A stretch of 64,000 bases of DNA from Enterobacter sp. BIGb0383 (GCF_003751845.1 NZ_RJKQ01000002.1:1240001-1304000), one strand, 5' to 3'. Shown: positions 27,444 through 37,465, counted from the first letter of the stretch. The notes: generated by a model not told the origin, from the sequence alone. Made by a program: numbers and translations.

Positions 27444-27995
27444 ATGACTAAGCAGCCCGATGACTGGCTCGACGATGTTCCCGGTGATGAAATCGACGAT
27501 GAAGACGATGAAATTATCTGGGTCAGTAAGAGTGAAATTAAACGCGATGCCGAGGAGCTGAAACGCCTTGGTGCCGAAATGGTGGACCTGGGAAAAAACG
27601 CGCTGGATAAAATCCCGCTGGACCAGGATCTGCGCGATGCCATTGAACTGGCGCAGCGAATCAAAAAAGAGGGCCGTCGTCGTCAGATGCAGCTTATCGG
27701 CAAAATGTTACGTAACCGTGACGTCGAACCGATCCGTCAGGCTCTGGACAAGCTGAAAAACCGCCATAACCAGCAGGTCTCCTTCTTCCATAAGCTGGAG
27801 CAAATTCGCGACCGTCTGATTGAAGTGGGCGATGACGCGGTGCCGGAAGTGCTGAATCTGTGGCCGCAGGCCGACCGTCAGCAGCTGCGTTCGCTGATCC
27901 GCAACGCGCAAAAAGAGAAAGAAGGCAATAAACCGCCGAAATCAGCGCGACTGATTTTCCAGTATCTGCGCGAGCTGGCAGAGAGCGAAGAGTAA
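27444..27995 (+). CDS. darP: Ribosome-associated protein DarP (YjgA)
   Basis: A 183-residue protein that binds late 50S assembly intermediates (dual-action ribosomal maturation protein). It has an acidic N-terminus ([20 protein letters not shown]) and a long, charged, helical remainder with [20 protein letters not shown] and [20 protein letters not shown]. The start at 27444 follows TAAGGAGCC; the frame opening at 27396 is only read-through. It is divergent from pmbA, as in E. coli, and followed by a hairpin (28007-28028). Confidence 0.95.
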   Translation: MTKQPDDWLDDVPGDEIDDEDDEIIWVSKSEIKRDAEELKRLGAEMVDLGKNALDKIPLDQDLRDAIELAQRIKKEGRRRQMQLIGKMLRNRDVEPIRQALDKLKNRHNQQVSFFHKLEQIRDRLIEVGDDAVPEVLNLWPQADRQQLRSLIRNAQKEKEGNKPPKSARLIFQYLRELAESEE

Positions 27996-28006
27996 GCCTG
28001 TTGTCG

Positions 28007-28028
28007 GGTGAGGGCTAATGCCCTCACC
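28007..28028. terminator. Hairpin between darP and mpl
   Basis: GGTGAGGGC (28007-28015) pairs with GCCCTCACC (28020-28028) over TAAT. It sits 11 bp after the darP stop in the convergent gap with mpl; there is no strong T-tract. Confidence 0.55.
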
Positions 28029-28043
28029 TCAACGTTCACAACG

Positions 28044-29426
28044 TTAGTCCTGTTCCGCCGCCGCGGCTGCCTTTTTCGCCAGCCCGTCCAGCAGTTTCTG
28101 ATGGATCCCACCAAACCCGCCGTTGCTCATCACCAGAATGTGATCGCCCGGCTGCGCGGTTTTCACCACCATATCCGCCAACGTATCGACGTCGGCGCTC
28201 CAGTACGCAGGCTGAACGCAGGATTCCGCGACTTCGGCAACCTGCCACGGAATATGCTGCGGCTGCAGCAGGAAGACTTCATCGGCCCGGCCCAGCGACG
28301 GAGCCAGATCGGTTTTGCTGACGCCCATTTTCATGGTGTTGGAGCGCGGCTCCAGCACGGCAATAATCCGTGCGGTCCCGCCCACTTTGCCACGTAACGC
28401 TGCCAGGGTGGCCAGAATCGCCGTCGGATGATGGGCAAAATCGTCATAGACGGTCACGCCGTGGGCTTCACCGCGCAGCTCAAGACGACGGCGGGCGTTG
28501 ATAAAACCGCCCAGCGCATTGGCGGCATCGGCCGGCGCCACGCCAACGTGCCGTGCAGCGGCAATCGCCATCAGGCCGTTATGCATATTGTGTTCGCCGA
28601 CCAGGCCCCAGTTGACCTGCCCGACGCTTTCACCATCCAGCCACACTTCCCACTCGGAGGCGTCGTTGCTCAGCTTCTTCGCCTGCCAGTGGCCCTGCTC
28701 GCCCACCAGCTCCTGCTCGCTCCAGCAGCCCATGCCGATGGTTTGCTTCAGATTAGCGTCATTTTCCGGCCAGATAATTCTGCCCTGCCCCGGTACGATA
28801 CGCACCAGGTGATGGAACTGCTTCTGGATGTCTTTAAGATCGTCAAAGATGTCCGCGTGATCGAACTCAAGGTTATTGAGGATCAGCGTGCGCGGGCAGT
28901 AGTGAACGAATTTGGAGCGTTTATCGAAGAAGGCGCAGTCATATTCGTCGGCTTCAATCACAAAGAATGAACTGTCGCCCAGACGTGCGGAGACGTCGAA
29001 GTTCCCCGGTACGCCGCCGATCACAAAGCCCGGCTGATAGCCGCAGGCGTCGAGGATCCAGGTCACCATCCCGGCGGTAGTGGTTTTGCCGTGCGTCCCG
29101 GCGACAGCCAGCACCCAGCGGTCGCGCAGAACAAAGTCGTGCAGCCACTGCGGGCCCGACATAAACGGAATGTTCTTTTCCAGCACCGCTTCGACGCAGG
29201 GATTCCCACGCGACAGGGCGTTGCCGATAATCACCAGATCCGGCTGAGGATCGAGCTGCTGCGGATCGTAACCCTGAATCAGATCAATACCCTGCTTTTC
29301 CAGCAGCGTGCTCATCGGCGGATACACATTGGCATCCGAGCCGGTAACGTCATGACCCAGCGAACGCGCCAGCAACGCCAGCCCGCCCATAAACGTGCCA
29401 CAGATTCCCAAAATATGAATACGCAT
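28044..29426 (-). CDS. mpl: UDP-N-acetylmuramate:L-alanyl-gamma-D-glutamyl-meso-DAP ligase
   Basis: A cytoplasmic Mur-ligase that attaches recycled murein tripeptide to UDP-MurNAc, part of peptidoglycan recycling. The product is 460 residues. The Rossmann start is MRIHILGICGTFMGG, the ATP-binding P-loop is GTHGKTTT (residues 110-117), and the central EADEYDCAFFDKRSKF plus C-terminal YDDFAHHPTAI are family signatures. The Ala-rich C-terminus AKKAAAAAEQD is slightly extended. It is convergent with darP and divergent from fbp, as in E. coli. Confidence 0.97.
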   Translation of the reverse strand: MRIHILGICGTFMGGLALLARSLGHDVTGSDANVYPPMSTLLEKQGIDLIQGYDPQQLDPQPDLVIIGNALSRGNPCVEAVLEKNIPFMSGPQWLHDFVLRDRWVLAVAGTHGKTTTAGMVTWILDACGYQPGFVIGGVPGNFDVSARLGDSSFFVIEADEYDCAFFDKRSKFVHYCPRTLILNNLEFDHADIFDDLKDIQKQFHHLVRIVPGQGRIIWPENDANLKQTIGMGCWSEQELVGEQGHWQAKKLSNDASEWEVWLDGESVGQVNWGLVGEHNMHNGLMAIAAARHVGVAPADAANALGGFINARRRLELRGEAHGVTVYDDFAHHPTAILATLAALRGKVGGTARIIAVLEPRSNTMKMGVSKTDLAPSLGRADEVFLLQPQHIPWQVAEVAESCVQPAYWSADVDTLADMVVKTAQPGDHILVMSNGGFGGIHQKLLDGLAKKAAAAAEQD

Positions 29427-29601
29427 ACATCTCTATCCTTTTTTTAGCCGGGGCACATTCTACTCATATGTCCGCCATCACGGAAATGCATTTCAGGATA
29501 TTCCGTAGTGTGCTGGCGCGATTCACCTGTGCGCTAAATTTTGAATCTTTGTTAGTATTGTTGCAGTTCGCTTTACTCCATACAAAATGCAGGGAAAGGT
29601 T

Positions 29602-30600
29602 ATGAAAACGTTAGGTGAATTTATCGTTGAGAAACAGCATGAGTTCTCTCACGCTACCGGTGAGCTGACTTCGCTGCTGTCGGCGATAAAGCTGGGCGCC
29701 AAAATCATCCACCGCGACATTAACAAGGCCGGTCTGGTGGATATTCTCGGGGCCAGCGGCGCCGAGAACGTACAGGGCGAGGTGCAGCAGAAACTCGATC
29801 TGTTCGCCAATGAAAAACTGAAGGCTGCGCTGCGCGCCCGCGACATCGTGGCCGGTATCGCGTCCGAAGAAGAAGACGAGATCGTGGTCTTTGACGGCTA
29901 TGAGCATGCAAAATACGTGGTGCTGATGGACCCGCTGGACGGCTCCTCCAACATCGACGTTAACGTCTCTGTCGGCACCATCTTCTCTATCTATCGCCGC
30001 GTGACGCCGGTCGGTACGCCGGTAACGGAAGAAGACTTCCTGCAGCCGGGCAGCGCCCAGGTTGCGGCAGGCTATGTGGTGTATGGCTCCTCCACCATGC
30101 TGGTCTATACCACCGGCTGTGGCGTACACGCCTTCACCTACGACCCGTCTCTGGGTGTGTTCTGTCTGTGCCAGGAGCGTATGCGCTTCCCGGAGCAGGG
30201 CACCACCTACTCCATTAACGAAGGGAACTACATCAAATTCCCGCAGGGCGTGAAGAAATACCTCAAGTTCTGCCAGGAAGAAGATAAAGCGACCCAGCGC
30301 CCGTACACCACGCGCTATATCGGCTCGCTGGTAGCGGACTTCCACCGTAACCTGTTGAAAGGCGGGATCTACCTCTACCCAAGCACCGCCAGCCACCCGG
30401 AAGGGAAACTGCGCCTGCTGTACGAGTGCAACCCGATGGCGTTCCTCGCGGAACAGGCCGGCGGTAAAGCCAGCGACGGTAAAGATCGTATTCTGGATAT
30501 CGTCCCGGAAAGCCTGCACCAGCGCCGTCCGTTCTTCGTTGGCAACGAGCATATGGTTGACGACGTTGAGCGCTTTATGCGTGAGTTCCCGGACGCGTAA
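29602..30600 (+). CDS. fbp: Class I fructose-1,6-bisphosphatase
   Basis: The gluconeogenic phosphatase that hydrolyses fructose-1,6-bisphosphate to fructose-6-phosphate, inhibited by AMP. The product is 332 residues, the E. coli length. The metal site is visible in SEEEDE and [13 protein letters not shown], and the active-site loop in [20 protein letters not shown]. The start at 29602 ([10 protein letters not shown]) follows GGGAAAGG and is preferred over 29587 by homology. A strong terminator follows. Confidence 0.98.
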   Translation: MKTLGEFIVEKQHEFSHATGELTSLLSAIKLGAKIIHRDINKAGLVDILGASGAENVQGEVQQKLDLFANEKLKAALRARDIVAGIASEEEDEIVVFDGYEHAKYVVLMDPLDGSSNIDVNVSVGTIFSIYRRVTPVGTPVTEEDFLQPGSAQVAAGYVVYGSSTMLVYTTGCGVHAFTYDPSLGVFCLCQERMRFPEQGTTYSINEGNYIKFPQGVKKYLKFCQEEDKATQRPYTTRYIGSLVADFHRNLLKGGIYLYPSTASHPEGKLRLLYECNPMAFLAEQAGGKASDGKDRILDIVPESLHQRRPFFVGNEHMVDDVERFMREFPDA

Positions 30601-30616
30601 GCAACCGTGAATGGGA

Positions 30617-30645
30617 AAAGCGCCGCATACCGCGGCGCTTTTTTA
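30617..30645 (+). terminator. fbp terminator
   Basis: AGCGCCGC (30619-30626) pairs with GCGGCGCT (30632-30639) over ATACC and is followed by a T-tract. The A-run before the stem also allows it to work for the convergent DUF2569 gene. Confidence 0.85.
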
Positions 30646-31089
30646 TTTTACAAAGGTCCGTTTTACGCGTTGAGAAAAACAAAAATAGGGGATGGCGATC
30701 GCGGCGACAATCAGCGCGCGGAACACAGACAGCGCGGATTCAATGTCCAGCGGGAAAAACAACAGAGAGTCGAGCAGCAGCAGATCGATACCGGACAGAA
30801 TCAACTCGGCGATGATGAGCGTGATAACGGCGAACGGCAAAACCCGTTTACGCTGATAAAACAGAAAGGCTACCCAGACGCTATAACCCAACAGGCCCAC
30901 TCTGGAACCCAGATAAAATAACAACATTCTCACCTGTGGGTCGGCCAGATTGCCGTAGCTGCCGCGTAGCATCCCCTGCAAATCAATGGCGCTGATGAGA
31001 TAAGACATCACGCCGATAAACAACCACAGCACTGCCAGCCACAGCCAGCCGCCGATCTCCTGACCAGGAGTATGCTCCCTGTTGTCCAC
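30643..31089 (-). CDS. DUF2569 family inner-membrane protein
   Basis: A 148-residue protein with four hydrophobic segments (IGGWLWLAVLWLFIGVMSYL, VRMLLFYLGSRVGLLGYSVW, LPFAVITLIIAELILSGIDL and FRALIVAAIAIPYFCFSQRV), matching the DUF2569 family that includes E. coli YdgK. The opening G-G-W-L-W-L motif after a short polar N-terminus is typical. Function unknown. It lies 48 bp downstream of a chemoreceptor gene in the same direction, so the two may be co-transcribed; both are additions relative to K-12 between fbp and yjfF. Confidence 0.75.
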   Translation of the reverse strand: MDNREHTPGQEIGGWLWLAVLWLFIGVMSYLISAIDLQGMLRGSYGNLADPQVRMLLFYLGSRVGLLGYSVWVAFLFYQRKRVLPFAVITLIIAELILSGIDLLLLDSLLFFPLDIESALSVFRALIVAAIAIPYFCFSQRVKRTFVK

Positions 31090-31137
31090 ACGACCTCCCT
31101 GTTGATCTGCCGCGCGAATGCGCGGCAGACAATACTA

Positions 31138-32703
31138 TCAGGCCTGAGCCTGTAAACGGAATGACGACATCGCCTGCATCAGCTCGCGGGACTGCTCTTC
31201 CAGCGAACGGGTCGCGGCGGAAGACTGCTGAACCAGGGCGGCGTTCTGCTGGGCGGTTTCATCCATCTGGCTGACGGCGATATTGACCTGCTCAATGCCG
31301 CGGCTCTGCTCCAGCGAAGCACTGGCAATTTCGCGCATCAGTTTGGTCATCCGCACCACTTCTTCGGCGATCTCATCCATGGTTTCTCCGGCCTGCTGGG
31401 CCAGTTCGCTGCCTTCGTTGACCTGCGACTGGGAGTTGCCAATCAGCTGGCGGATCTCTTTCGCCGCGTCAGCGCTGCGGCTGGCAAGGGTACGGACTTC
31501 TCCGGCGACCACCGCAAAACCACGGCCCTGCTCGCCGGCACGCGCCGCTTCGACCGCCGCATTGAGCGCCAGAATATTGGTCTGGAAGGCGATACTGTCG
31601 ATCACGCTGAGGATATCGCCGATACGGCTGGAGCTGCCGGAAATATCGCGCATTTTTTCAATCACGTAGCAGACCATTTCGCTGCCGCGATCCGCCGTGT
31701 CGGAGACCGCTTTCGCCAGCTTATGCGCCTGCTCGGCGTTGTCCGCATTCAGTTTCACCGTGGCGGTGATCTGCTCCATGCTGGCAGCGGTCTGCTCCAG
31801 AGAGGTCGCGGTGGATTCCGTCCGCTGGGAAAGATGCTCGTTCCCGGCGGTCAGCTCCCGGCTGCCGATATCGATTTGTGAGCTGGCGTCGCGTACCCGC
31901 ATCACCGACTCCATCAGCGCCGTGCGCATGCCGTCAATGGCCGTGCTCAGGCGCCTGAACTCCTGGCTGGCCGGTTTTTCATGGACCAGCAGCAGATTAC
32001 CGGCGGCAACCTGTTCAATCTGGGCAATTGAGGCGTCCAGCGGCTTAAGCAGCAGATGGCGCAGTACCAGCCAGGCCAGCACAATCACCCCGGCGGTCAG
32101 CAGCGCGGCGATCACAATGGCGATCATCACCCGGCTCTTGCTGGCCAGCACCGCGCTGACCTCCGACTGCCCGCGGGCTTCGCCCCAGACCTGGAACGCC
32201 TGCATATCCGTATCGAACTGATGCGATACCGGAATCAGCTTGCTTTCCAGCAGCTCGTAGTACGCATCCGGGCTCTGTTCGTTGAGCGCGGTCAGCATCG
32301 GCGTGATGCCGTCTTTAAAATAAGCGCCGTAGCTGGCGGCGACTTTTTCCAGCAACTGCGCGCCCTGAGGATCGTCAACGCCGCTGTCGATCACGCTCTG
32401 CAGCGCTTTACCCGACTTCTCCACATCAAGCTGGATAGCCTTCACCGATTTCGCGGCGTCATCGAGCAGACCAATTTCCATCATTCGCACCGCCTGGCCC
32501 GCTTCATTACGCGCGCGCAGAATACCGGTATAGCCCTCGTTGAGGCGCAGCATCTGCTCGCCCTGGAGGTGGTTAATACGTTCAAGAGAGGAAGAGCTCT
32601 GACTAAGAGCATAAATGCCGATACCGCTGACCAGCAGCAGTAACAGGGTCATGACGGCGAGTAAAGAGAGCAGGCCGGCACGAATCGATAGCGTTTTGAG
32701 CAT
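31138..32703 (-). CDS. Methyl-accepting chemotaxis protein (no pentapeptide tail)
   Basis: A 521-residue transmembrane chemoreceptor. TM1 lies at residues about 10-32 ([20 protein letters not shown]), followed by a roughly 150-residue periplasmic four-helix ligand domain (with [20 protein letters not shown]), TM2 near residues 190-215, a HAMP domain, and a cytoplasmic signalling domain with the conserved hairpin tip [20 protein letters not shown]. It ends SSFRLQAQA without the NWETF tether for CheR/CheB. The start at 32703 is chosen over 32748 because [10 protein letters not shown] is the normal opening. A FliA-type promoter is present upstream. The ligand is unknown. Confidence 0.93.
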   Translation of the reverse strand: MLKTLSIRAGLLSLLAVMTLLLLLVSGIGIYALSQSSSSLERINHLQGEQMLRLNEGYTGILRARNEAGQAVRMMEIGLLDDAAKSVKAIQLDVEKSGKALQSVIDSGVDDPQGAQLLEKVAASYGAYFKDGITPMLTALNEQSPDAYYELLESKLIPVSHQFDTDMQAFQVWGEARGQSEVSAVLASKSRVMIAIVIAALLTAGVIVLAWLVLRHLLLKPLDASIAQIEQVAAGNLLLVHEKPASQEFRRLSTAIDGMRTALMESVMRVRDASSQIDIGSRELTAGNEHLSQRTESTATSLEQTAASMEQITATVKLNADNAEQAHKLAKAVSDTADRGSEMVCYVIEKMRDISGSSSRIGDILSVIDSIAFQTNILALNAAVEAARAGEQGRGFAVVAGEVRTLASRSADAAKEIRQLIGNSQSQVNEGSELAQQAGETMDEIAEEVVRMTKLMREIASASLEQSRGIEQVNIAVSQMDETAQQNAALVQQSSAATRSLEEQSRELMQAMSSFRLQAQA

Positions 32704-32790
32704 GATGGAGATTCCGGTAGCAATGATTGTGTGTTGTGTGTAATGCATTCTCCGGGCAAGAACCCGGAGTAATTTTAGGTATAAAGGATG

Positions 32791-32817
32791 GTATCGGCCG
32801 CTAGCGGAAAAGTTTTA
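32791..32817 (-). promoter_or_regulatory. Sigma-28 (FliA) promoter of the first chemoreceptor
   Basis: Minus strand: TAAAACTT - 11 nt - GCCGATAC, against the FliA consensus TAAAGTTT-N11-GCCGATAA. The -10 half is nearly perfect. It lies 88 bp upstream of the chemoreceptor start, just outside the yjfF stop. Confidence 0.8.
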
Positions 32818-32842
32818 GTTATTTTTTCATCATATCAATATG

Positions 32843-33844
32843 TTATGACCTTATGCCATTATCTGTGATACGCGTCACATTCGCGCTCTGCCGGTTTTCC
32901 CACAGCACAATCAGCCCGCGCTGTAGCGCGATAAAGATAAACAGCAGAATGCCGATGGCAATTTTGGTCCACCAGGAGCTCAGAGTGCCGTCAAAGTTGA
33001 TATAGGTCTGGATAAGCCCCTGAATCCCGACGCCGAACAGCGTGCCCAGCACCGTCCCGACGCCGCCGCTCAGCAGCGTCCCACCAATCACCACCGAGGC
33101 GATGGCATCCAGCTCCACGCCCACCCCGGCCAGCGCGTAGCCCGCCTGGGTATAGATAGAGAAGACAATCCCGGCGAGGGTCGCCAGGCCGGTTGAGAGC
33201 ATATAGATACGGATGGTGGTACTGCGGGTGGAGATCCCCATCAGGCTCGCCGAGGTGGCGTTGCCGCCAATGGCGTAGACCTGATTGCCAAAGCGGGTCC
33301 GGTGGGCGAGGAAGATCCCCAGAACCACCACGCCCAGCATCATCAGGCCCATCGCGCTCAGCCGTCCGCCACCGGGGATTTTCCACGCCAGGCTCGACAG
33401 GGTGTCGTAAATCGGGTGGTTAATCGGAATCGACTCCTCCGACACCAGGTAGCTGACGCCGCGCAGGAAGAACATCCCCGCGAGGGTGATAATAAAGGCC
33501 GGGATTTTCAGGGCGTCGATAAGCAGCCCCATAAACGCCCCGAAAGCGCAGCCCATCGCCAGCACCAGCGGGAAGGCCACCAGCGGCGACAGCCCCCAGT
33601 AGCCAATCGCTTTTGCCAGGAAGACACCGGTAAAGGCGATCACCGACCCGACGGAGAGATCGATCCCGCCGGAGAGGATCACAAAGGTCATGCCGACGGC
33701 GATAATGCCGAGAAAAGCGTTATCGGTCAGAATATTGCAGATCACCCGCGTTGAGGCGAAGGCCGGAAACTGAGTCATGCAAAAGAGATAGCCCAGCACA
33801 AAAACGCCGAGGGTGATCATCAGCGGCAAGTTACGTTTTATCAT
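32843..33844 (-). CDS. yjfF: Galactofuranose ABC transporter permease YjfF
   Basis: A 333-residue inner-membrane permease of the carbohydrate ABC importer YtfQRT-YjfF, which takes up galactofuranose. It has the typical sugar-permease core GGIDLSVGSVIAFTG, IPAFIITLAGMFFLRG, and about nine hydrophobic spans. The start at 33844 (MIKRNLPLM) matches the E. coli protein. It overlaps the end of ytfT by 14 nt, implying coupled translation. The C-terminus is slightly longer than in K-12. It is the last gene of its operon. Confidence 0.95.
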   Translation of the reverse strand: MIKRNLPLMITLGVFVLGYLFCMTQFPAFASTRVICNILTDNAFLGIIAVGMTFVILSGGIDLSVGSVIAFTGVFLAKAIGYWGLSPLVAFPLVLAMGCAFGAFMGLLIDALKIPAFIITLAGMFFLRGVSYLVSEESIPINHPIYDTLSSLAWKIPGGGRLSAMGLMMLGVVVLGIFLAHRTRFGNQVYAIGGNATSASLMGISTRSTTIRIYMLSTGLATLAGIVFSIYTQAGYALAGVGVELDAIASVVIGGTLLSGGVGTVLGTLFGVGIQGLIQTYINFDGTLSSWWTKIAIGILLFIFIALQRGLIVLWENRQSANVTRITDNGIRS

Positions 33845-34853
33845 GACCACGCATCCCCTTGATCAGACTAATAAAGCGCGGCGACTGGACGATCAGCACG
33901 CACAGCACCACAATCGCTTTCACCACCTGGTTCATCTCCGGCGGAAACCCGGAGAGCAGAATGCCGGTGTTCATGCCCTGAATAATCAGCGCCCCCACCA
34001 CCGACAGGAACAGATTAAAGCGCCCGCCCATCAGCGACGCCCCGCCGATCACCACCGCCAGAATGGCGTCCAGCTCCAGCCACAGCCCGGCGTTGTTGGC
34101 GTCGGCACCGCGAATATCGGCGGTGACGATGGTCCCGGCAATGGCCGCACAGACGCCGCTCAGCACGTAGGTCAGCATCACCACGGTGCGGGTATTCACC
34201 CCGGCATTTTTGGCGGCGCGGATATTGATCCCAACCGCCTCAATAAACATCCCCAGCGCGGTTTTACGCACCAGCAGCCAGAAGGCAATCAGCGTCAGCA
34301 CGGCGATAATCACCGGCGTCGGGAAGAACAGCAGCGAACCGCTGCCGAACCAGGAGAGTTCCGGCGAGTTAAAGGTCACAATCTGCCCGGAGGTGATCAG
34401 CTGCGCGACCCCGCGCCCGGCAACCATCAGGATCAGCGTCGCCACAAAGGGCTGGATCTTGAGGACCGCCACCAGAATACCGTTCCACAGACCCGCCAGC
34501 ACGCCGGAGCCAATGGCGGCCAGCAGCACCACCGGCAGGCTGTAGCCGGCGACGGTCATCGAGGCGGCGGTGGCACCGGCAATCGCCATTACCGCCCCCA
34601 CCGACAGATCGATCCCACCGGTGGCGATCACCAGGGTCATGCCGATGGCCAGTAGCGCAACCGGTGCGGCACGGTTCAGAATATCAATCGGGCTGCCAAA
34701 CAGCCGCCCGTCCTGTAAAACGACCTGAAAGAAGTGCGGCGCGACCAGGCTGTCAACCAGCAGCACCAGCAGCAGCGCGATAATTTGCGGCATACCGGTG
34801 GGCCAGTTAAAACGCCGCTTTGGCTGGCCGGGTTGCGGAAGGGAACGGGACAT
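33831..34853 (-). CDS. ytfT: Galactofuranose ABC transporter permease YtfT
   Basis: A 340-residue inner-membrane permease subunit paired with YjfF. It opens with a short polar tail (MSRSLPQPGQPKRRFNWP) and shows ATGGIDLSVGAVMAIAGATA, QPFVATLILMVAGRGVAQLI and the AGVNTR EAA-like cytoplasmic loop, with about ten membrane spans. The start at 34853 is chosen by homology and is preceded by GGAGTCACCCGTG. It begins 13 bp after ytfR, in the order ytfQ-ytfR-ytfT-yjfF. Confidence 0.95.
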   Translation of the reverse strand: MSRSLPQPGQPKRRFNWPTGMPQIIALLLVLLVDSLVAPHFFQVVLQDGRLFGSPIDILNRAAPVALLAIGMTLVIATGGIDLSVGAVMAIAGATAASMTVAGYSLPVVLLAAIGSGVLAGLWNGILVAVLKIQPFVATLILMVAGRGVAQLITSGQIVTFNSPELSWFGSGSLLFFPTPVIIAVLTLIAFWLLVRKTALGMFIEAVGINIRAAKNAGVNTRTVVMLTYVLSGVCAAIAGTIVTADIRGADANNAGLWLELDAILAVVIGGASLMGGRFNLFLSVVGALIIQGMNTGILLSGFPPEMNQVVKAIVVLCVLIVQSPRFISLIKGMRGHDKT

Positions 34854-34866
34854 CACGGGTGACTCC

Positions 34867-36369
34867 TTATGCCGCAATGGCATTCATGATCGCCGGAACC
34901 GACAGCGCATCCAGCGGGATCTCCGCCACCTGGCGGCGATCCCGCATAATGATCACCCGATCCGCATAGCCCACCAGCTCCTCCAGTTCGGAGGAGATCA
35001 CCAGCAGCGCCAGACCGTCGGCGCAGAGGGTTTCGATCAGGCGGATAATCTCCGCGTGCGCGCCCACGTCAATGCCGCGAGTTGGCTCGTCGAGGATCAG
35101 GAACTGGGGTCGGGTCAGCAGCCAGCGGGAGAGCAGGACCTTCTGCTGGTTGCCGCCGGAGAGAAATTCAATGGGCTGTTCGGCGCTGGGGGTACGTATG
35201 CCAAGCTGACGAATAAAGCGCTCGGCGATTTCACCCTGCTCGCGCCGGGAGATGGGTCGTAGCCAGCCGCGCTGGGCCTGCAGGGCGAGAACAATGTTTT
35301 CCCGCACCGAGGCGGCGGCAATAATGCCGTCGGTTTTGCGATCCTCCGGACAAAATCCGATCCCCAGACAGGAAGCCTTATGCGGCGAGCTCAGCGTCTG
35401 CGGTTTGCCTTTGATCAGCGCCGTGCCGCTGTCTGCCGGTTTGATCCCAAAGATAACTTCGGCGGTTTCCGTACGCCCGGAACCGAGCAGTCCCGCCAGG
35501 CCGACGATCTCTCCCGGACGAACTTCCAGATCGAACGGTGCAAGGGTGCCTTTCTTACCGAAATCTTTAAAGGCCGCCACCGGCTTATCGCTCAGCAGCG
35601 TCCGCCCGGCGCGCTGGAGGGCATTGTTATCCAGCTCGCGGCCAAGCATCATTTTGACCAGCTCAATCTGCGGCAGCTCGCGGGTTTCCCGGCAGCCGAC
35701 AAAGCCCCCGTTGCGCAGAACTGTAATGCGGTCGCTGACCTGGTAGACCTGATCGAGGAAGTGGGTGACAAAGATCAGGCTGACGCCCCGATCGCGCAGC
35801 TGGCGCATCAGGGTAAAGAGCATTTCCACTTCCTGGGTATCGAGACTGGCGGTCGGCTCATCGAGGATCAGCACTTTCGCCGAGAGATCGATAGCCCGGC
35901 AGATCGCCACAATCTGCTGCATCGCCACCGAGAAGCGGTTAAGCGGCTCGCGCACGTCGAGGGAGAAGCCGTAGCCTTCCATCAGTTCGGTGGCGCGCTT
36001 TTCCATCTCTTTGCGCCGCAGAAAGCCGAAGCGCTTAGGCTCGCGCCCGATAAATAGGTTATCCGCCACCGACATATTCGGCAGCAGGTTCACTTCCTGA
36101 TAAACAGTGCCAATCCCCAGAGACTGGGCATGGGCGGTATTTTTTGGCGAGATCGCGTTACCGTCCAGCCAGATAGTGCCGCGATCCGGGTGATAAACGC
36201 CGGTCAGGGCTTTAATCAGGGTCGATTTACCGGCACCGTTTTCACCCAGCAGCGCCATGATTTCGCCGCGCCGCAGGCTAAAGTCGACACTATCCAGCGC
36301 CTTAACGCCGGGAAAAAATTTGCACAGGCCTTCGGTGCGCAAAATAACCTGCTGTGATTCGGCGGTCAT
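34867..36369 (-). CDS. ytfR: Galactofuranose ABC transporter ATPase YtfR
   Basis: A 500-residue duplicated ATPase typical of sugar ABC importers. The first domain has Walker A GENGAGKST (residues about 42-50) and Walker B ILDEPTASLD. The second has a degenerate Walker A (GLLGSGRTE), signature LSGGNQQK and Walker B ILDEPTRGID. It energises YtfT/YjfF in the membrane. It is 51 bp downstream of ytfQ; the gap contains a stable hairpin that may favour high expression of the binding protein over the ATPase. Confidence 0.96.
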   Translation of the reverse strand: MTAESQQVILRTEGLCKFFPGVKALDSVDFSLRRGEIMALLGENGAGKSTLIKALTGVYHPDRGTIWLDGNAISPKNTAHAQSLGIGTVYQEVNLLPNMSVADNLFIGREPKRFGFLRRKEMEKRATELMEGYGFSLDVREPLNRFSVAMQQIVAICRAIDLSAKVLILDEPTASLDTQEVEMLFTLMRQLRDRGVSLIFVTHFLDQVYQVSDRITVLRNGGFVGCRETRELPQIELVKMMLGRELDNNALQRAGRTLLSDKPVAAFKDFGKKGTLAPFDLEVRPGEIVGLAGLLGSGRTETAEVIFGIKPADSGTALIKGKPQTLSSPHKASCLGIGFCPEDRKTDGIIAAASVRENIVLALQAQRGWLRPISRREQGEIAERFIRQLGIRTPSAEQPIEFLSGGNQQKVLLSRWLLTRPQFLILDEPTRGIDVGAHAEIIRLIETLCADGLALLVISSELEELVGYADRVIIMRDRRQVAEIPLDALSVPAIMNAIAA

Positions 36370-36385
36370 ATTATTATCCCCTTAC

Positions 36386-36411
36386 TCCCCTCCCTCAGAT
36401 GAAGGAGGGGA
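36386..36411 (-). repeat. Intercistronic hairpin between ytfQ and ytfR
   Basis: TCCCCTCC (36386-36393) pairs with GGAGGGGA (36404-36411). A stem directly after the binding-protein gene is common in ABC importer operons and usually stabilises the upstream message. Confidence 0.55.
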
Positions 36412-36420
36412 ATCAATCAC

Positions 36421-37377
36421 TCAGTAACCCATACCTTTTTTCTTATCCAGCTCCGCCTGGGCATTTTCAGGCAGGAACAGCGTCGATTTGGTCAGGGTCA
36501 GCTTCTCAGGTGCGGTACCGTCTTTTTTGAATTTCTCCAGCGCATCAAACGCCGGACCGGCCATATTCGGGGTCAGCTCTACGCTGGCGTTAGCTTCACC
36601 GTCGAGCATGGCTTTGAAGATATCCGGCACGCCGTCGATAGAGCCGGTGAGGATATCTTTGCCCGGTTTCAGGCCCGCTTCTTTAATGGCCTGGATGGCA
36701 CCGATCGCCATATCGTCGTTGTGGGCGTAAACCATGCAGATGTTTTTGCCGTTGTTTTCCGCCTTGATAAAGCTCTCCATCACCTCTTTCCCTTTACTGC
36801 GGGTAAAGTCGCCGGACTGGGAGCGGATAATCTTGATGTTGGAGGCTTTTGCGATAGCCTCAGCGAAGCCTTTCTTACGGTCGATGGCCACGCTGGCACC
36901 GACGGTGCCCTGCAGTTCAACGACATTACACGCCTTGTCGCCAACGGTTTTAATCAGCCATTCGCCAATCAGACGACCTTCCAGCACGTTGTCGGCGGTG
37001 ACGGTGGTCATATAGAGCGACTTATCTTTGACATCAATAGAGCGGTCCAGCAGGAATACCGGGATTTCCGCCTCTTTGGCCTCTTTCAGCACCGGCTCCC
37101 AGCCGGTCGCCACCACGGGCGCAATAAAGATGGCGTCCAGGTCCTGGGCAATAAAGGAACGTACTGCCTTGATCTGGTTCTCCTGTTTCTGCTGTCCGTC
37201 GGCGATCTTCAGCGTGATGCCGCGCTTCTCCGCTTCGCTTTTCGCGACGCTGGTTTCGGCCGCTCGCCAGCCGGATTCAGACCCAACCTGGGAAAATCCC
37301 ACGGTTAAGGGAGCGGCCATCGCCATAGACGACATGGCTGCCGAAACTGCTGTGACAAGAAGTAAACGCTTCCACAT
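36421..37377 (-). CDS. ytfQ: Galactofuranose-binding periplasmic protein YtfQ
   Basis: A 318-residue substrate-binding protein for galactofuranose. A signal peptide of about 21 residues (MWKRLLLVTAVSAAMSSMAMA) is followed by a type-I periplasmic-binding fold (LTVGFSQVGSESGWRAAETS, ADGQQKQENQIKAVRSFIAQ, DIFKAMLDGEANASVELTPN). It is the first gene of the importer operon. An 8-bp inverted repeat (37443-37465) upstream may be its operator. It is divergent from ppa across about 400 bp. Confidence 0.96.
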   Translation of the reverse strand: MWKRLLLVTAVSAAMSSMAMAAPLTVGFSQVGSESGWRAAETSVAKSEAEKRGITLKIADGQQKQENQIKAVRSFIAQDLDAIFIAPVVATGWEPVLKEAKEAEIPVFLLDRSIDVKDKSLYMTTVTADNVLEGRLIGEWLIKTVGDKACNVVELQGTVGASVAIDRKKGFAEAIAKASNIKIIRSQSGDFTRSKGKEVMESFIKAENNGKNICMVYAHNDDMAIGAIQAIKEAGLKPGKDILTGSIDGVPDIFKAMLDGEANASVELTPNMAGPAFDALEKFKKDGTAPEKLTLTKSTLFLPENAQAELDKKKGMGY

Positions 37378-37442
37378 AAGGACGTCCTCGTAGGGTTATT
37401 GTAAGTAAAACGTCACCTGCGCAAGAACTATAGACAATAGGC

Positions 37443-37465
37443 GATGTAACGGACTGCGTTACATC
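37443..37465 (-). promoter_or_regulatory. Inverted repeat upstream of ytfQ
   Basis: GATGTAAC (37443-37450) and GTTACATC (37458-37465) are perfect 8-bp arms around a 7-nt centre, about 65 bp upstream of ytfQ. It is a candidate repressor or activator site; the regulator is not known. The rest of the 37466-37732 gap shows no gene. Confidence 0.45.

Noticed and set aside
27350-27664. N-terminal extension of pmbA
   Set aside because: The extra residues run opposite darP, are low-complexity Ser-rich and are absent from known PmbA proteins.
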